Of a stretch of 64,000 bases of DNA, positions 9,089-18,196 are shown in pieces (position 1 is the stretch's first letter; each line of letters starts with the position of its first letter). This DNA comes from Komagataeibacter swingsii (GTDB lineage: Bacteria; Pseudomonadota; Alphaproteobacteria; Acetobacterales; Acetobacteraceae). The stretch is from NCBI RefSeq assembly GCF_003207895.1, contig NZ_NKUB01000015.1, forward strand, positions 1-64,000, written 5' to 3'. The notes beneath the pieces were generated by a model that saw only the letters and a list, made by a program, of their open reading frames with translations, was not told the origin of the DNA and did not search any database. A program made the translations under genes and the position numbers.

Positions 9089-10169
9089 CAAGCAGTTCAT
9101 TCTGGAACGCGACAAATCGCGGGCCCGGTTGCTGCGCCAGAATATAGGGTTCGATTTCATCCCTAACCGCCGTCGTGCACCCGGCAAGGGTCTCGATCAG
9201 GGCATGCCCGCAGAAGGGAACGTACGCTTCGGAATACCCACCTTCATGCGCGGCCACGACCCGGCCGCCACAGACATCGCCCGCCACGTCCATCACGCAC
9301 GATATCAGATAGCGGTATGTCCGGGAGGACAGCATCATGCGCGCAAGCGGGTCAAAGGCATTGGCGTCATAGCCGCAGGCGACAATAATCAGTTCGGGCC
9401 GGTAAGCCTTCAGCGCGGGAACGACAATCTTTTCCATGGCGCCGGTATAGGCGTCATGTCCACCCCCCGGCAGCAGCGGAATATTGATGTTATATCCTTC
9501 ACCCGCGCCCACTCCGCGGCGGTCCGGATGGCCGGACCCGGTCGGGTAGCAGTTTTCCTGATGAATGGAAATTGTCAGCACGTCCGAACGGTCATAGAAA
9601 ATCGCTTCGGTGCCGTTGCCATGATGCACGTCCCAATCCACGACAGCGACACGCGAAAGCCCATGGACGCGCTTGGCTTCTTCTATCGCGACGGGAATAT
9701 TGGCCAGGAAGCAGAAGCCCATGCCTTTGTCGGGCAGGCAGTGATGCCCCGGTGGACGGCTGAGCGCGTAAGCATTGTCCAGTTCCCCCGAAAGCACCAT
9801 GTCAACCGCGCGCATGACCAGTCCGGTTGATTTGCGGGCGTAATCGTAGCTTCCTTTTCCGCAACTGGCCTCCGGCCCCATGATACCGCCGCCCGCTTCG
9901 TTTACGCGACGGAATTTTTCCAGATAGGCGCTGTCGTGAATGCGCAGGAGGGCCTCTTCCCCGGCAGCAGGCGCGCTCAGGCTGGTCAGTTTTTCCAACA
10001 GGCCCGACATGTCCAGAAGGCTTTTCAGCCGTCTCTTGCTGTCCGGAGATTCGGGCAGGCTGGAACTTGCCGAAGGCTGCACCCACCCACCTACAGGCAG
10101 TATCCCCACATGGGGCAGCGATATGTGCCAGAAACATGCTTCGTCTGAGAAAAAACCTGTCTTGTTCAT
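9054..10169 (-). CDS. Class II histone-deacetylase-like amidohydrolase (acetylpolyamine amidohydrolase type)
   Basis: 371 residues covering the complete arginase/deacetylase-fold domain. Visible catalytic elements are RPPGHH (about residue 141), the zinc site DWDVHHGNGTEAIFY (about 174), ISIHQENCYP, and CGYDANAFDPLA (about 265) with the second zinc Asp. These match the charge-relay and Zn ligands of bacterial acetylpolyamine/acetoin-type deacetylases. Predicted cytoplasmic Zn amidohydrolase that removes acetyl or similar acyl groups from amines. ATG 10169. It lies directly before an MFS carrier, which fits uptake followed by deacylation. The true substrate is unknown; in bacteria this family is rarely assigned to protein deacetylation. 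Confidence 0.85.
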   Translation of the reverse strand: MNKTGFFSDEACFWHISLPHVGILPVGGWVQPSASSSLPESPDSKRRLKSLLDMSGLLEKLTSLSAPAAGEEALLRIHDSAYLEKFRRVNEAGGGIMGPEASCGKGSYDYARKSTGLVMRAVDMVLSGELDNAYALSRPPGHHCLPDKGMGFCFLANIPVAIEEAKRVHGLSRVAVVDWDVHHGNGTEAIFYDRSDVLTISIHQENCYPTGSGHPDRRGVGAGEGYNINIPLLPGGGHDAYTGAMEKIVVPALKAYRPELIIVACGYDANAFDPLARMMLSSRTYRYLISCVMDVAGDVCGGRVVAAHEGGYSEAYVPFCGHALIETLAGCTTAVRDEIEPYILAQQPGPRFVAFQNELLDELAGMFGFSG

Positions 10170-10623
10170 GTTTTTCGCTCCTGCCTGTATCGGGGAAACA
10201 GCACTCCGTCATGCACGCCCTTATCGAAAGGCTCGGCGCCATATCATTGCAATTCAGCAACAATACAGACACGGCCGTTACATGAACCGCCGCTTTTTCC
10301 CCTGTCCGGTTGTCATGAAGTGGACATCCTTCAGTTCTGTCGCATGCGTCTCCCATTCACGCCACGCTGTCATTACGAGTCTTATCTTAGGGTGTGCCGT
10401 TCACTGATCGAAACGACAGTTCACGCCAAAGATGTGTCACTTCACGCCATTCCCCATAAAATATGCCATGCGGGGAAATCGCAGCATGACGGTGCACCAT
10501 TCCGCCCCATGCCTTGTCATACTGTCCCCCTCAATATCCTGTGAGAACCGACTGTCATGGAACCGTCTCCGGCCATCAGGCGCTATGTCCTGTAATAACG
10601 ATGACAGACCGGAAAGAGGAAAG
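10170..10623. other. Intergenic region between divergent genes
   Basis: About 450 bp between the deacetylase-like gene (minus) and the cupin gene (plus). It must hold both promoters. I see no convincing gene, repeat or long hairpin in it. Confidence 0.4.
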
Positions 10624-11073
10624 ATGCACGGATCAATACCTGCGCTGGCCGCCTGCCTTATGCTTGCACCCATCGTCATCCCGTCCGCCCACGCGCAGAC
10701 GGTCGCCTCCGGGCACCGCGACATCCTGCTGCAGGCCACGCAGTCATGGAACGGCGTGGCGTACGAAAAATACCCCGCCACCCAGCCGGAACTGATGATG
10801 ATCCGGCTGACCATTCCCGCCCATACCGCCCTGCCGTGGCATACCCATCCCGTGCCCAATGCCGGTTACGTGCTGCAGGGGCAACTGACGATCCATGACC
10901 GCGAGAGCGGAAAGACGGAAACTTTCCATCAGGGCGAAGCGTTCGCTGAATCCGTGAACGACACCCATCGCGGGGAAAGCGGCGATACACAGACCGTCGT
11001 GCTGCTGACCTATGCCCTGACACCGGGGATGCAGCCCTCCATCCCGGCCAAGGGCGAAAAACCGGAATACTGA
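10624..11073 (+). CDS. Secreted cupin-domain protein
   Basis: 149 residues from ATG 10624, chosen because AGAGGAAAG sits immediately upstream and it yields a clean signal peptide ending PSAHAQ. The mature part is a single cupin barrel: motif 1 as PAHTALPWHTHPVPNAGYVLQG (about residues 60-82, with the two His metal ligands and a terminal Gly) and a later part of motif 2 around GEAFAESVNDTHRG (about 105-118, with His). Single-domain periplasmic cupins may bind metal or small ligands; no reaction can be assigned. It stands alone between an intergenic region and the c-di-GMP gene. Confidence 0.8.
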   Translation: MHGSIPALAACLMLAPIVIPSAHAQTVASGHRDILLQATQSWNGVAYEKYPATQPELMMIRLTIPAHTALPWHTHPVPNAGYVLQGQLTIHDRESGKTETFHQGEAFAESVNDTHRGESGDTQTVVLLTYALTPGMQPSIPAKGEKPEY

Positions 11074-11292
11074 CAGTCCTGTTGCAACCACGCCGCCCCG
11101 CAGGGCCAACCACGACAGTCAATATGCCACGTTTCCATGTAATGATGACTCAGGCCACAGACCATAAAACCGCCGCAATATAATCAATAATAAAACAACG
11201 CTTTCTTTTTCCTGCCTAACGGTACCGCATGCCCCCGATAGCCCTTTCCTGTCCGGGACATGATTGCCCTTTATATTGTGAAAGACGCCATC

Positions 11293-13824
11293 ATGACGGA
11301 CATCACACGGATTTCCTCCCCCCTGCTGGAAAAGCTGCCCATGGCCGTGATGATGGCGGATGTATCGGGCCGCATCGTGTACGGGAACCCGCGCGCCTGC
11401 GCCATGACCGGCTACACGGCCGCCGATCTGGCACGGACACGCCTGGGTCGCCTCTTTCCCGACAGGGTGGTCGATGTCACGACCATGCTGGATACGCCCG
11501 CGACACCGGACCGGACCGCAACACAGGACGGGTGCGCCACCCTGCGCCGCAGGGACGGGCTGGGCATGCCCGTACGCCTGTACCGGGAAAGCATAAGCTG
11601 GGACGACGGCCTGTATGAACTGGTCGCACTCCTTGACCGCACGGAAGAAGAACAGGCGCGCGAGGACACCGAAATCAGCGCCCTGATCGTGCAGGCGACG
11701 GACCGGGGCATTCTGGTGCTGGATCCGCAGCACCGCATCACCCACGCCAACCGCGCCATGACCGACCTGCTGGGGGTGGAAGCCGCCGCCCTGCATGACG
11801 CCCCGTTCGGCACGCTGCTTTCGGGCGGGGAAAGCGATATCGCGACCCTGCGGCAGTTCCGGCGGAACCTGGCACGCCGCACGGGATTCGAGCAGGATAT
11901 CCATACCCGTGGCAGACAGGGCAAGGACCTGTGGCTGCGCTGCGCAGTGACCCCGCATTACAGCGCCGATGGGCAGCTTGCCGATATCATCGTCATCCTG
12001 CACGACATCACCCATGACCGGCAATTGCGCGAACTGCAGCGCGACGTGGTGGAGGCGCTGACCGACCAGCTTTCGTTGCGCGAAATGCTGGATTTCATGT
12101 GCCGCCGTATCGAACTGATCGCGCCGGACTGCATGGCGGTGGTCATGCTGGGCACGGGCGGCGTCCTGCGCATGGGCGGGCACGGCGCGCTGCCCATGCC
12201 CGTATTGCAGGCTTTCGGCGGGCTGGAAGCCAGCACGGCTGGCGGAGCCTGCGGGACAGCCATCGCCACGGCACAGGACGTGATCGTGCCCGACTTCACG
12301 ACCGAGACCCGCTGGCCCGCCCTGCGTAACGTCGCCAGCCAGCACGGGATCGCGGCGGAATGGGCCGTGCCGATCATTTTGCGCAACGGGGATGTGGCGG
12401 GCAGTTTTTCGCTGTATTTCCGCATGCCCGGGCAACCGGGGGCATGGCACCGGCGCATTGTCGGGGCCTGCGTGCATCTGGCCATGCTGGCGATTGAACA
12501 GCAGCGCAGCCGGGATTCGATCATCCGGCTGTCCTATACCGACCGCCTGACCAGCCTGCCCAACCGCATGTGGCTCAACCGCCGCATGCAGGAACTGGCC
12601 ACCCGGCCACCGGCGGCGCCACTCAGCATCATGGTCATCGACCTCGACCGTTTCCGCAAGATCGTGCAGGCGCTGGGACAGGGCCGTGCCGACCAGCTCC
12701 TGCTGGAACTGGCCACCCGCCTGCGCCACGGCATGGTGGGACGTGACGTGCTGGTACGCACCGAAGGCGATGAATTCGTTGTCCTGACGGAAGAAAACGC
12801 GCCCGATGTCACCCTTCTGGCCGAACGGATCATCCATAACCTTGAGGAACCGTTTACCGTTGACGGCATTCCCGTCAGCATTTCCGGCAGCATTGGCATA
12901 AGCACCAGCCATGGTGAAGGCCACGATGTGGAAGAATCCCTGCGCCAGGCGTACACCGCGCTGGCGCAGGCCAAGAAGGCGGGGCGGTGCTGCTACCGTT
13001 TCTTCCACCCCTCCATGAACCGGCAGGCGGATGACCATGTCATCCTGGCCTCCGCCCTGCGCGAAGCCATAGCCGACAACCGCCTGACACTGGTGTACCA
13101 GCCACAGGTCAACCTGCGCACGGGCGAACTGCATGGCGTGGAAGCCCTGTCGCGCTGGGATGACCCGGATCTGGGCATGGTGTCACCGGGGCGGTTCATT
13201 CCCGTAGCCGAGGAAACCGGGCAGATCCGCGCCCTTGGCGTATGGTCGCTGCGGGTCGCGTGCGAACAGATGGCCAGATGGATCGCCAACGATATCCCTG
13301 TGCCGACCGTATCGGTCAACCTGTCCGCCATCCAGTTCCAGGACCCCGATCTGGTGTCGCAACTGGCGACCATCCTGCACCAGACCGGCGTGCCACCGGA
13401 GCGGCTGATCGTTGAACTGACCGAAACGGCCATGATCGAGAATTTCGACCAGACGGTGACCACCGCGACCGCCATCCGCAACCTTGGCATCGGGCTGTCG
13501 ATGGATGATTTCGGCACCGGGTATTCCAGCCTGTCCAACCTGGCCAGCCTGCCCATAAGCGAAGTCAAGATCGACCGCAGCTTCATGAACGGCTTTGGCA
13601 GCACCGGCAATGTGCGCCAGGTGGTGACCGCCATCATCCGCATCGGACACACGCTGGGCATGACCGTCATTGCCGAAGGCGTGGAAGAAGCCGCGCAATG
13701 CGCCCAGTTGCGCGCTATCGATTGTGATGTCATCCAAGGTTACTACTTTGGCCGTCCCATGAATACCGCCTCCCTTGATGCATGGATCAGGGAACGCAGG
13801 GCCGAACCCGTCCCGGCTGCCTGA
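11293..13824 (+). CDS. PAS-PAS-GAF-GGDEF-EAL protein, predicted c-di-GMP phosphodiesterase
   Basis: 843 residues from ATG 11293 (a start at 11260 is also open). Order: PAS (about 10-115), PAS (about 125-245), GAF (about 255-400, with GGACGTAIATAQDVIVPDF), GGDEF (about 415-575) and EAL (about 590-840). The GGDEF signature is EGDEF, with the first Gly replaced, so cyclase activity is doubtful. The EAL half keeps its key motifs: GVEALSRW, SVNLSAIQF, VELTETAMIEN, MDDFGTGYSS, KIDRSF, AEGVEE and the final Q-GYYFGRP. Known acetic acid bacterial relatives of this architecture tune c-di-GMP for cellulose synthesis. PAS domains may sense O2 or redox, as in DosP/PdeA1, but haem ligands were not verified. 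Appears monocistronic. Confidence 0.9.
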   Translation: MTDITRISSPLLEKLPMAVMMADVSGRIVYGNPRACAMTGYTAADLARTRLGRLFPDRVVDVTTMLDTPATPDRTATQDGCATLRRRDGLGMPVRLYRESISWDDGLYELVALLDRTEEEQAREDTEISALIVQATDRGILVLDPQHRITHANRAMTDLLGVEAAALHDAPFGTLLSGGESDIATLRQFRRNLARRTGFEQDIHTRGRQGKDLWLRCAVTPHYSADGQLADIIVILHDITHDRQLRELQRDVVEALTDQLSLREMLDFMCRRIELIAPDCMAVVMLGTGGVLRMGGHGALPMPVLQAFGGLEASTAGGACGTAIATAQDVIVPDFTTETRWPALRNVASQHGIAAEWAVPIILRNGDVAGSFSLYFRMPGQPGAWHRRIVGACVHLAMLAIEQQRSRDSIIRLSYTDRLTSLPNRMWLNRRMQELATRPPAAPLSIMVIDLDRFRKIVQALGQGRADQLLLELATRLRHGMVGRDVLVRTEGDEFVVLTEENAPDVTLLAERIIHNLEEPFTVDGIPVSISGSIGISTSHGEGHDVEESLRQAYTALAQAKKAGRCCYRFFHPSMNRQADDHVILASALREAIADNRLTLVYQPQVNLRTGELHGVEALSRWDDPDLGMVSPGRFIPVAEETGQIRALGVWSLRVACEQMARWIANDIPVPTVSVNLSAIQFQDPDLVSQLATILHQTGVPPERLIVELTETAMIENFDQTVTTATAIRNLGIGLSMDDFGTGYSSLSNLASLPISEVKIDRSFMNGFGSTGNVRQVVTAIIRIGHTLGMTVIAEGVEEAAQCAQLRAIDCDVIQGYYFGRPMNTASLDAWIRERRAEPVPAA

Positions 13825-13977
13825 CACCGCGTGGCCCTGTGGGTGACGCGGCCCGGCAGGCAGGATTGCCGCCCGGAACCGGCCCCGGCGCCACACCGCC
13901 GCGCACAATGGATGACAACAACGCACCGGCATGGAAAAAGCCGGCATGATCCATTAACAGTCCTGCGGAGCCTCCAT

Positions 13978-14862
13978 ATGGGGGCATGCAATCCGTGGGG
14001 CGGCCAGACCTTGAATTACAGACACAGCTATCACGCCGGCAATTTCGCCGATGTCATGAAACATGTCGTGCTGGTGGCGCTGATCGATGCGCTGCGCCGC
14101 AAGCCCGCCCCCTTTTCCGTCCTTGATACCCATGCCGGGATTGGCCTGTATGACCTGTCGGGCCGCGAAGCCCAGTCAACGGGGGAATGGCATGGGGGCA
14201 TCGGCCGCCTGCTGGACGCACCACCCGATCCTGCCGCACCAACCTGTATCGAGGAATGGCTGGAGATCGTGCGCGCCACGATCGCGGCGCATGAAGGGCG
14301 GCTGTTCTATCCCGGCTCCCCCGCCATTGTCGCAGGTCTGCTGCGGCCGGGCGATACGCTGGCCTGCTGCGAACTCCACCCCGAGGACCAGCACAGCCTG
14401 CGCCGCCTGTTCCGGCATGATCCCGCCGTCTGCGTGCATGGCCGTAACGGCTATGAAGCCATCACCGGCCTGCTGCCGCCAAAACAGGCGAAGCGCGGGC
14501 TGGTGCTCATGGACCCGCCTTTTGAACAGAAGGATGAATTCCACGCCCTTGCGAACGCCATCATCACCGCCCGCCAGCGTTTTGCCACGGGCATCATCGC
14601 CGCGTGGTATCCCATCAAGCACCGCGCGCCCACGCACGCCTTCCACAATGCGCTGAAGGATGCGGGACAGCGCAACCTGCTGGCGCTTGAACTGACCCTG
14701 CGGCCACCGCTTGACCCGACACGGCTGAATGGCAGCGGCCTGCTGATCGCCAACCCGCCATTCCGGTTCGAACAGACCGCACGCGCCATCCTGGCCACGC
14801 TGTGCCAGCATCTGGGTGATGGTGAAACACAGGCAGGTGTGGAATGGATCGTCCCTGAATAA
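13978..14862 (+). CDS. rlmJ: 23S rRNA (adenine-N6)-methyltransferase RlmJ
   Basis: About 294 residues. RlmJ proteins begin with a YRHSFHAGNxADVxKH block; here LNYRHSYHAGNFADVMKH appears at residue 12. ATG 13978 has GGAG seven bases upstream; a TTG at 14011 would start exactly at the conserved block and is a real alternative. SAM-binding VLDTHAGIGLYDL and the N6-adenine methylase motif DPPFE (about residue 180) are present. It methylates A2030 of 23S rRNA in E. coli. A dispersed palindromic repeat starts 17 bp after the stop and could act as terminator. Confidence 0.92.
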   Translation: MGACNPWGGQTLNYRHSYHAGNFADVMKHVVLVALIDALRRKPAPFSVLDTHAGIGLYDLSGREAQSTGEWHGGIGRLLDAPPDPAAPTCIEEWLEIVRATIAAHEGRLFYPGSPAIVAGLLRPGDTLACCELHPEDQHSLRRLFRHDPAVCVHGRNGYEAITGLLPPKQAKRGLVLMDPPFEQKDEFHALANAIITARQRFATGIIAAWYPIKHRAPTHAFHNALKDAGQRNLLALELTLRPPLDPTRLNGSGLLIANPPFRFEQTARAILATLCQHLGDGETQAGVEWIVPE

Positions 14863-14878
14863 CTCGTTGATAAAATAA

Positions 14879-14962
14879 CAAAAATTTTTGGGTGCCGCTT
14901 TTTTTTCAAAAGGCGGCGTTCCTTGAAGCTTTTTGAAAAAAGCTTCACCAAAAACTTCTTTA
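14879..14962 (+). repeat. Dispersed palindromic repeat, copy R1
   Basis: The element has an outer arm TTTTTGGGTG, a first hairpin (GCCGC...GGCGGC), a second hairpin (GAAGCTTTTTGAAAAAAGCTTC) and the complementary outer arm CACCAAAAA. It lies just after the rlmJ stop. At least seven other copies occur in this window, in both orientations, always near stop codons. Confidence 0.85.
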
Positions 14963-15061
14963 TGACGGGCCACCACCTTGCAGGACCAGGTGCCTGTATG
15001 ATTGCGGGGCGAAGTCGTAAAACGATCCCTGCGCCTTCATGCCACTGTCCGGGTTCCCGCC

Positions 15062-16006
15062 ATGCCTCCATCTCATATTGCCGTCATTGGCAGCACCAAT
15101 ATCGATTTTGTCGTGCATGTCGCGCGTTTCGCGCGACCGGGGGAGACGCTGCATGTCCATTCCTCCACCACCGGGCTGGGGGGCAAGGGCGCCAACCAGG
15201 CAATCGCGGTGGCCAGGCTGGGGCAGGCCGTGGCGCTGGCGGGCTGGACGGGCGCGGACATGCTGGGGGACATGGCGCGCGCCACGCTGGAACAGGGCAG
15301 GGTCGACATACGCTGGCTCATGAAAGACCCGGTCGCCGGCACCGGCCGGGCCTTCATCACCATCGACCACACGGGCGAAAACCAGATCCTTGTCGATGGC
15401 GGGGCGAACATGACGCATGGGGCGCAGGCGTGTCCCCTGCTCTGCCCGGTTCTGGATCACGCCACGCTGGTGATGATGCAGATGGAAATGCCCCCCGCAC
15501 TGGTGCTGGCACTGGCCCGGCAGGCCCGCGCACGATCCATTCCCGTCATGCTGGACCCCGCGCCCGTCCCCATGGATGGCCTGCCAGAAGACCTGTACGC
15601 CCTGACGGATATCCTGACCCCCAACGAACGCGAGACCCGTGACCTGACGGGTATCGAACCAGCCGATGAAGCAACCGCCCTGCAGGCGGCACGCATCCTG
15701 CACGCGCGCGGCACACGTACGGCCATCATCAAGCTGGGGCATCGCGGGGTGGCGTATTCCGCACCGGACGGGCAGGGGTTCATCCCGCCTTTCCATGTCC
15801 GGACGGTTGATACGGTGGCGGCGGGGGACTGTTTCAATGCAGGGCTGGCCTGCGCACTGGCGCGCGGGACGGCGATCGGGGAAGCCGTGCGCTTCGCCGC
15901 CGCCTGCGGCGCGCTGGCCACCACCCGCCCCGGCGCCGCACAGGCCGCGCCAGACATGGCGGAAGTCGCAGCCCTGCTGGATCGCCCCCCGGCTGACCTT
16001 GCCTAA
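15062..16006 (+). CDS. rbsK: Ribokinase (PfkB family)
   Basis: 314 residues from ATG 15062, the usual ribokinase length; it starts HIAVIGSTNIDFV as the family does. PfkB signature 1 is GGKGANQAIAVARLG (about residue 40) and signature 2 is DTVAAGDCFNAGLACAL (about 250), containing the catalytic Asp of the GD motif. It phosphorylates D-ribose (or a related pentose/nucleoside sugar) to ribose 5-phosphate in the cytosol. No rbs transporter genes lie next to it. A cobalamin riboswitch begins about 25 bp downstream, belonging to the next gene. Confidence 0.88.
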   Translation: MPPSHIAVIGSTNIDFVVHVARFARPGETLHVHSSTTGLGGKGANQAIAVARLGQAVALAGWTGADMLGDMARATLEQGRVDIRWLMKDPVAGTGRAFITIDHTGENQILVDGGANMTHGAQACPLLCPVLDHATLVMMQMEMPPALVLALARQARARSIPVMLDPAPVPMDGLPEDLYALTDILTPNERETRDLTGIEPADEATALQAARILHARGTRTAIIKLGHRGVAYSAPDGQGFIPPFHVRTVDTVAAGDCFNAGLACALARGTAIGEAVRFAAACGALATTRPGAAQAAPDMAEVAALLDRPPADLA

Positions 16007-16029
16007 TGGACTGTAAACGCTATAGTCCG

Positions 16030-16210
16030 GACCGCAAGGCCGCGATCCCGTGCAAACGGGTGGAAAAGGGAATGCCGTAAACCCCTGCGAGAGAGCATGT
16101 CCGGGGAGAGTCGGCAGCCTTACCCGCAACTGTCAACGGAGAATATTTCATCTGGCGCCGGTCAAGATGGGAGACGGAACACCGTGACCCGTAAGCCAGG
16201 AGACCCGCCG
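16030..16210 (+). promoter_or_regulatory. Cobalamin (adenosylcobalamin) riboswitch
   Basis: The stretch carries the conserved B12-box features in order: GGAAAAGGGAATGCCGT near 16060, CCCGCAACTGTCAACGG near 16122, GGGAGACGG near 16169, and AAGCCAGGAGACCCGCC at 16193-16209. These are the core and B12-box segments of cobalamin aptamers. It is on the plus strand, about 160 bp ahead of the OprB porin. A CCGGCC/GGCCGG hairpin at 16328-16345 shortly before the porin start could be part of the expression platform. Known class behaviour is repression of the downstream gene by B12. Confidence 0.85.
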
Positions 16211-16367
16211 CTGTCCCTGATAATATCGCCGGACGGGCTGACCGGGGATGGGCACGAGACATGAACACGACAAGCTGGTATCCCGTCCCCCGCACCAGCG
16301 GCGGCCCGTTACAATGGGTCGCTTTTGCCGGCCCCGCATGGCCGGACCCATCCTGACGGGATGTTCC

Positions 16368-17963
16368 ATGGAATCCCTTTTCCCCCGCGCGGCACGGCAT
16401 GGCTGCACGCCTATCCTTCTCCTCGCCTGCGGCCTGATCGGCATCACGGGAACCAACGCCCATGCGCAGGTCCAGACACAGATCGCGCAGGACCGCGCCC
16501 GCCTTGGCAATTCCACCCCGCTGATCCAGCAGATTGACCCGGCCACGGTGCGCGATTCGGAACGCGCGCAGGCCAATGCGGAAGAAAAGGCCGCCTCTGC
16601 CACGGGCGGCGATGACAGGCTGGATACCAGCGGCAACCTGCTGGGCAACATGTGGGGCGCGCGGTCGTGGCTGTACAGACATGGCGTCATCTTCGACATC
16701 CAGGAAGTCGACGAGGTGTGGGGCAACGGCACCGGCGGCACGCCCAGCACCAATGGCGACGGCCAGGGTTCTGGCACCGGCCCCGCCTATGACGGCGTCA
16801 CCATGCCCACGCTGACCATTGATACCGAAAAGCTGTTCGGGCTGGAGGGGGGCCTGTTCAACGTCAGCGCGCTGCAGACGCGCGGGCGCTCGATCTCGCA
16901 GGACCACCTGAACAACTTCAACCCCATCAGCGGGTTCGAGGCCGACCGCTCCACCCGCCTGTTCGAACTGTGGTACCAGCAGTCCTTCCTCAAGGGAAAA
17001 CTGGACGTGAAGATCGGCCAGCAGGACCTTGATACCGAATTCCTGGTCAGCGATTACGCCTCGCTTTACCTCAACGCCAATTTCGGCTGGCCCATGGGAC
17101 CGTCGCTCAATCTGTACAGCGGGGGACCGTCATGGCCGCTATCATCCCCCGCCATCCGCATCCGCTACCGCCCCGGCCAGAAATTCACCTTCATGTTCGC
17201 CGCAGCCGACGACAACCCACCCGGCAACCGCTCCAACGCCTTTGACATACAGGGCGGCGGCAACACGGCCGATCCAACAAACCAGACCACCAATGACGCC
17301 AGCGGCACACACTTCAACATGGGCACCGGCGCGCTGCTGATAACCGAACTGCAATACGCACTCAACCCGCAGCCGGCCGACATGTCCAGCACGACCAAGG
17401 ACCCCGGCCTGCCGGGCGTGTACAAGCTGGGCGGTTATTACGATACGGCCCGGTTCCCCGATTACCGCTATAATACGCAGGGCCGGTCACTGGGCGGCGC
17501 AGGTGGCGTCCCGCGATGGGACCGGGGGAACTGGCTGGTTTATGGCATCATCGACCAGATGGTCTGGCGGCCATCGCCGACATCATCCCGCTCGCTGGGT
17601 GTGTTCGTGCGCGCCACGGGCAATGGGGGCGACCGCAACATGATCAGCTTCGCCATCGACGCGGGCCTGAACCTGAAGGCCCCGTTCCGGGGGCGTGGCA
17701 ACGACACGATCGGGCTGGGCTGGGGCATCGGCCGCGCCAGTTCCGGCCTGCGCGCATATGACCGTACCAGGGGGGCACTGGTGCCGGGCAACGAAAACCA
17801 CCTTGAACTGACCTATCAGGCGCAGGTTACGCCATGGCTGGTCATGCAGCCCGACTTCCAGTACGTCTGGCATCCCGCAGGCGGCGGCGCCGACCCGTCT
17901 TTTCCCCATCGCCGCACGGGTGATGAGGCGATCTTCGGCCTGCATGGCAGTATTACGTTCTAA
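16368..17963 (+). CDS. OprB-family carbohydrate-selective porin
   Basis: About 531 residues from ATG 16368 (open from 16248). This start gives a standard signal peptide (MESLFPRAARHG, hydrophobic core, cleavage after NAHA). The mature part opens with a Gln/Ala-rich segment, then shows the OprB core (LLGNMWGARSWLYRHGVIFD, IQEVDEVWGN, LFELWYQQSFLKGKLDVKIG) and ends in a beta-strand with terminal Phe (LHGSITF). A 16-stranded outer-membrane porin for sugars is the family role. The cobalamin riboswitch upstream is unexpected for a sugar porin and suggests control by B12. Confidence 0.85.
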   Translation: MESLFPRAARHGCTPILLLACGLIGITGTNAHAQVQTQIAQDRARLGNSTPLIQQIDPATVRDSERAQANAEEKAASATGGDDRLDTSGNLLGNMWGARSWLYRHGVIFDIQEVDEVWGNGTGGTPSTNGDGQGSGTGPAYDGVTMPTLTIDTEKLFGLEGGLFNVSALQTRGRSISQDHLNNFNPISGFEADRSTRLFELWYQQSFLKGKLDVKIGQQDLDTEFLVSDYASLYLNANFGWPMGPSLNLYSGGPSWPLSSPAIRIRYRPGQKFTFMFAAADDNPPGNRSNAFDIQGGGNTADPTNQTTNDASGTHFNMGTGALLITELQYALNPQPADMSSTTKDPGLPGVYKLGGYYDTARFPDYRYNTQGRSLGGAGGVPRWDRGNWLVYGIIDQMVWRPSPTSSRSLGVFVRATGNGGDRNMISFAIDAGLNLKAPFRGRGNDTIGLGWGIGRASSGLRAYDRTRGALVPGNENHLELTYQAQVTPWLVMQPDFQYVWHPAGGGADPSFPHRRTGDEAIFGLHGSITF

Positions 17964-18196
17964 CGGACATGCCTGTCCCGGCCCGCGCGGACACCCCATG
18001 GCCCGGACCCGGTCCCACGCCCGCCCGGCCGGTTATGCTACCGTCGCCATGCGCATTCGCGGCCCGTAATCCGCGCATCCCCGCTACCGGATGGGCAAGA
18101 GGAGAAAAAAGCACAGGGCGGAATTGAAAATTTACATTATTGTGAGGGACAGGTCGCTTCTATACGCCTGACTCCACAGGCACATGGCTGGGTCCC

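Noticed and set aside
11119-13134. A 671-codon open frame on the minus strand opposite the c-di-GMP gene
   Set aside because: It is the antisense shadow of a high-GC gene; the plus-strand protein has complete PAS, GAF, GGDEF and EAL motifs and this frame has none.
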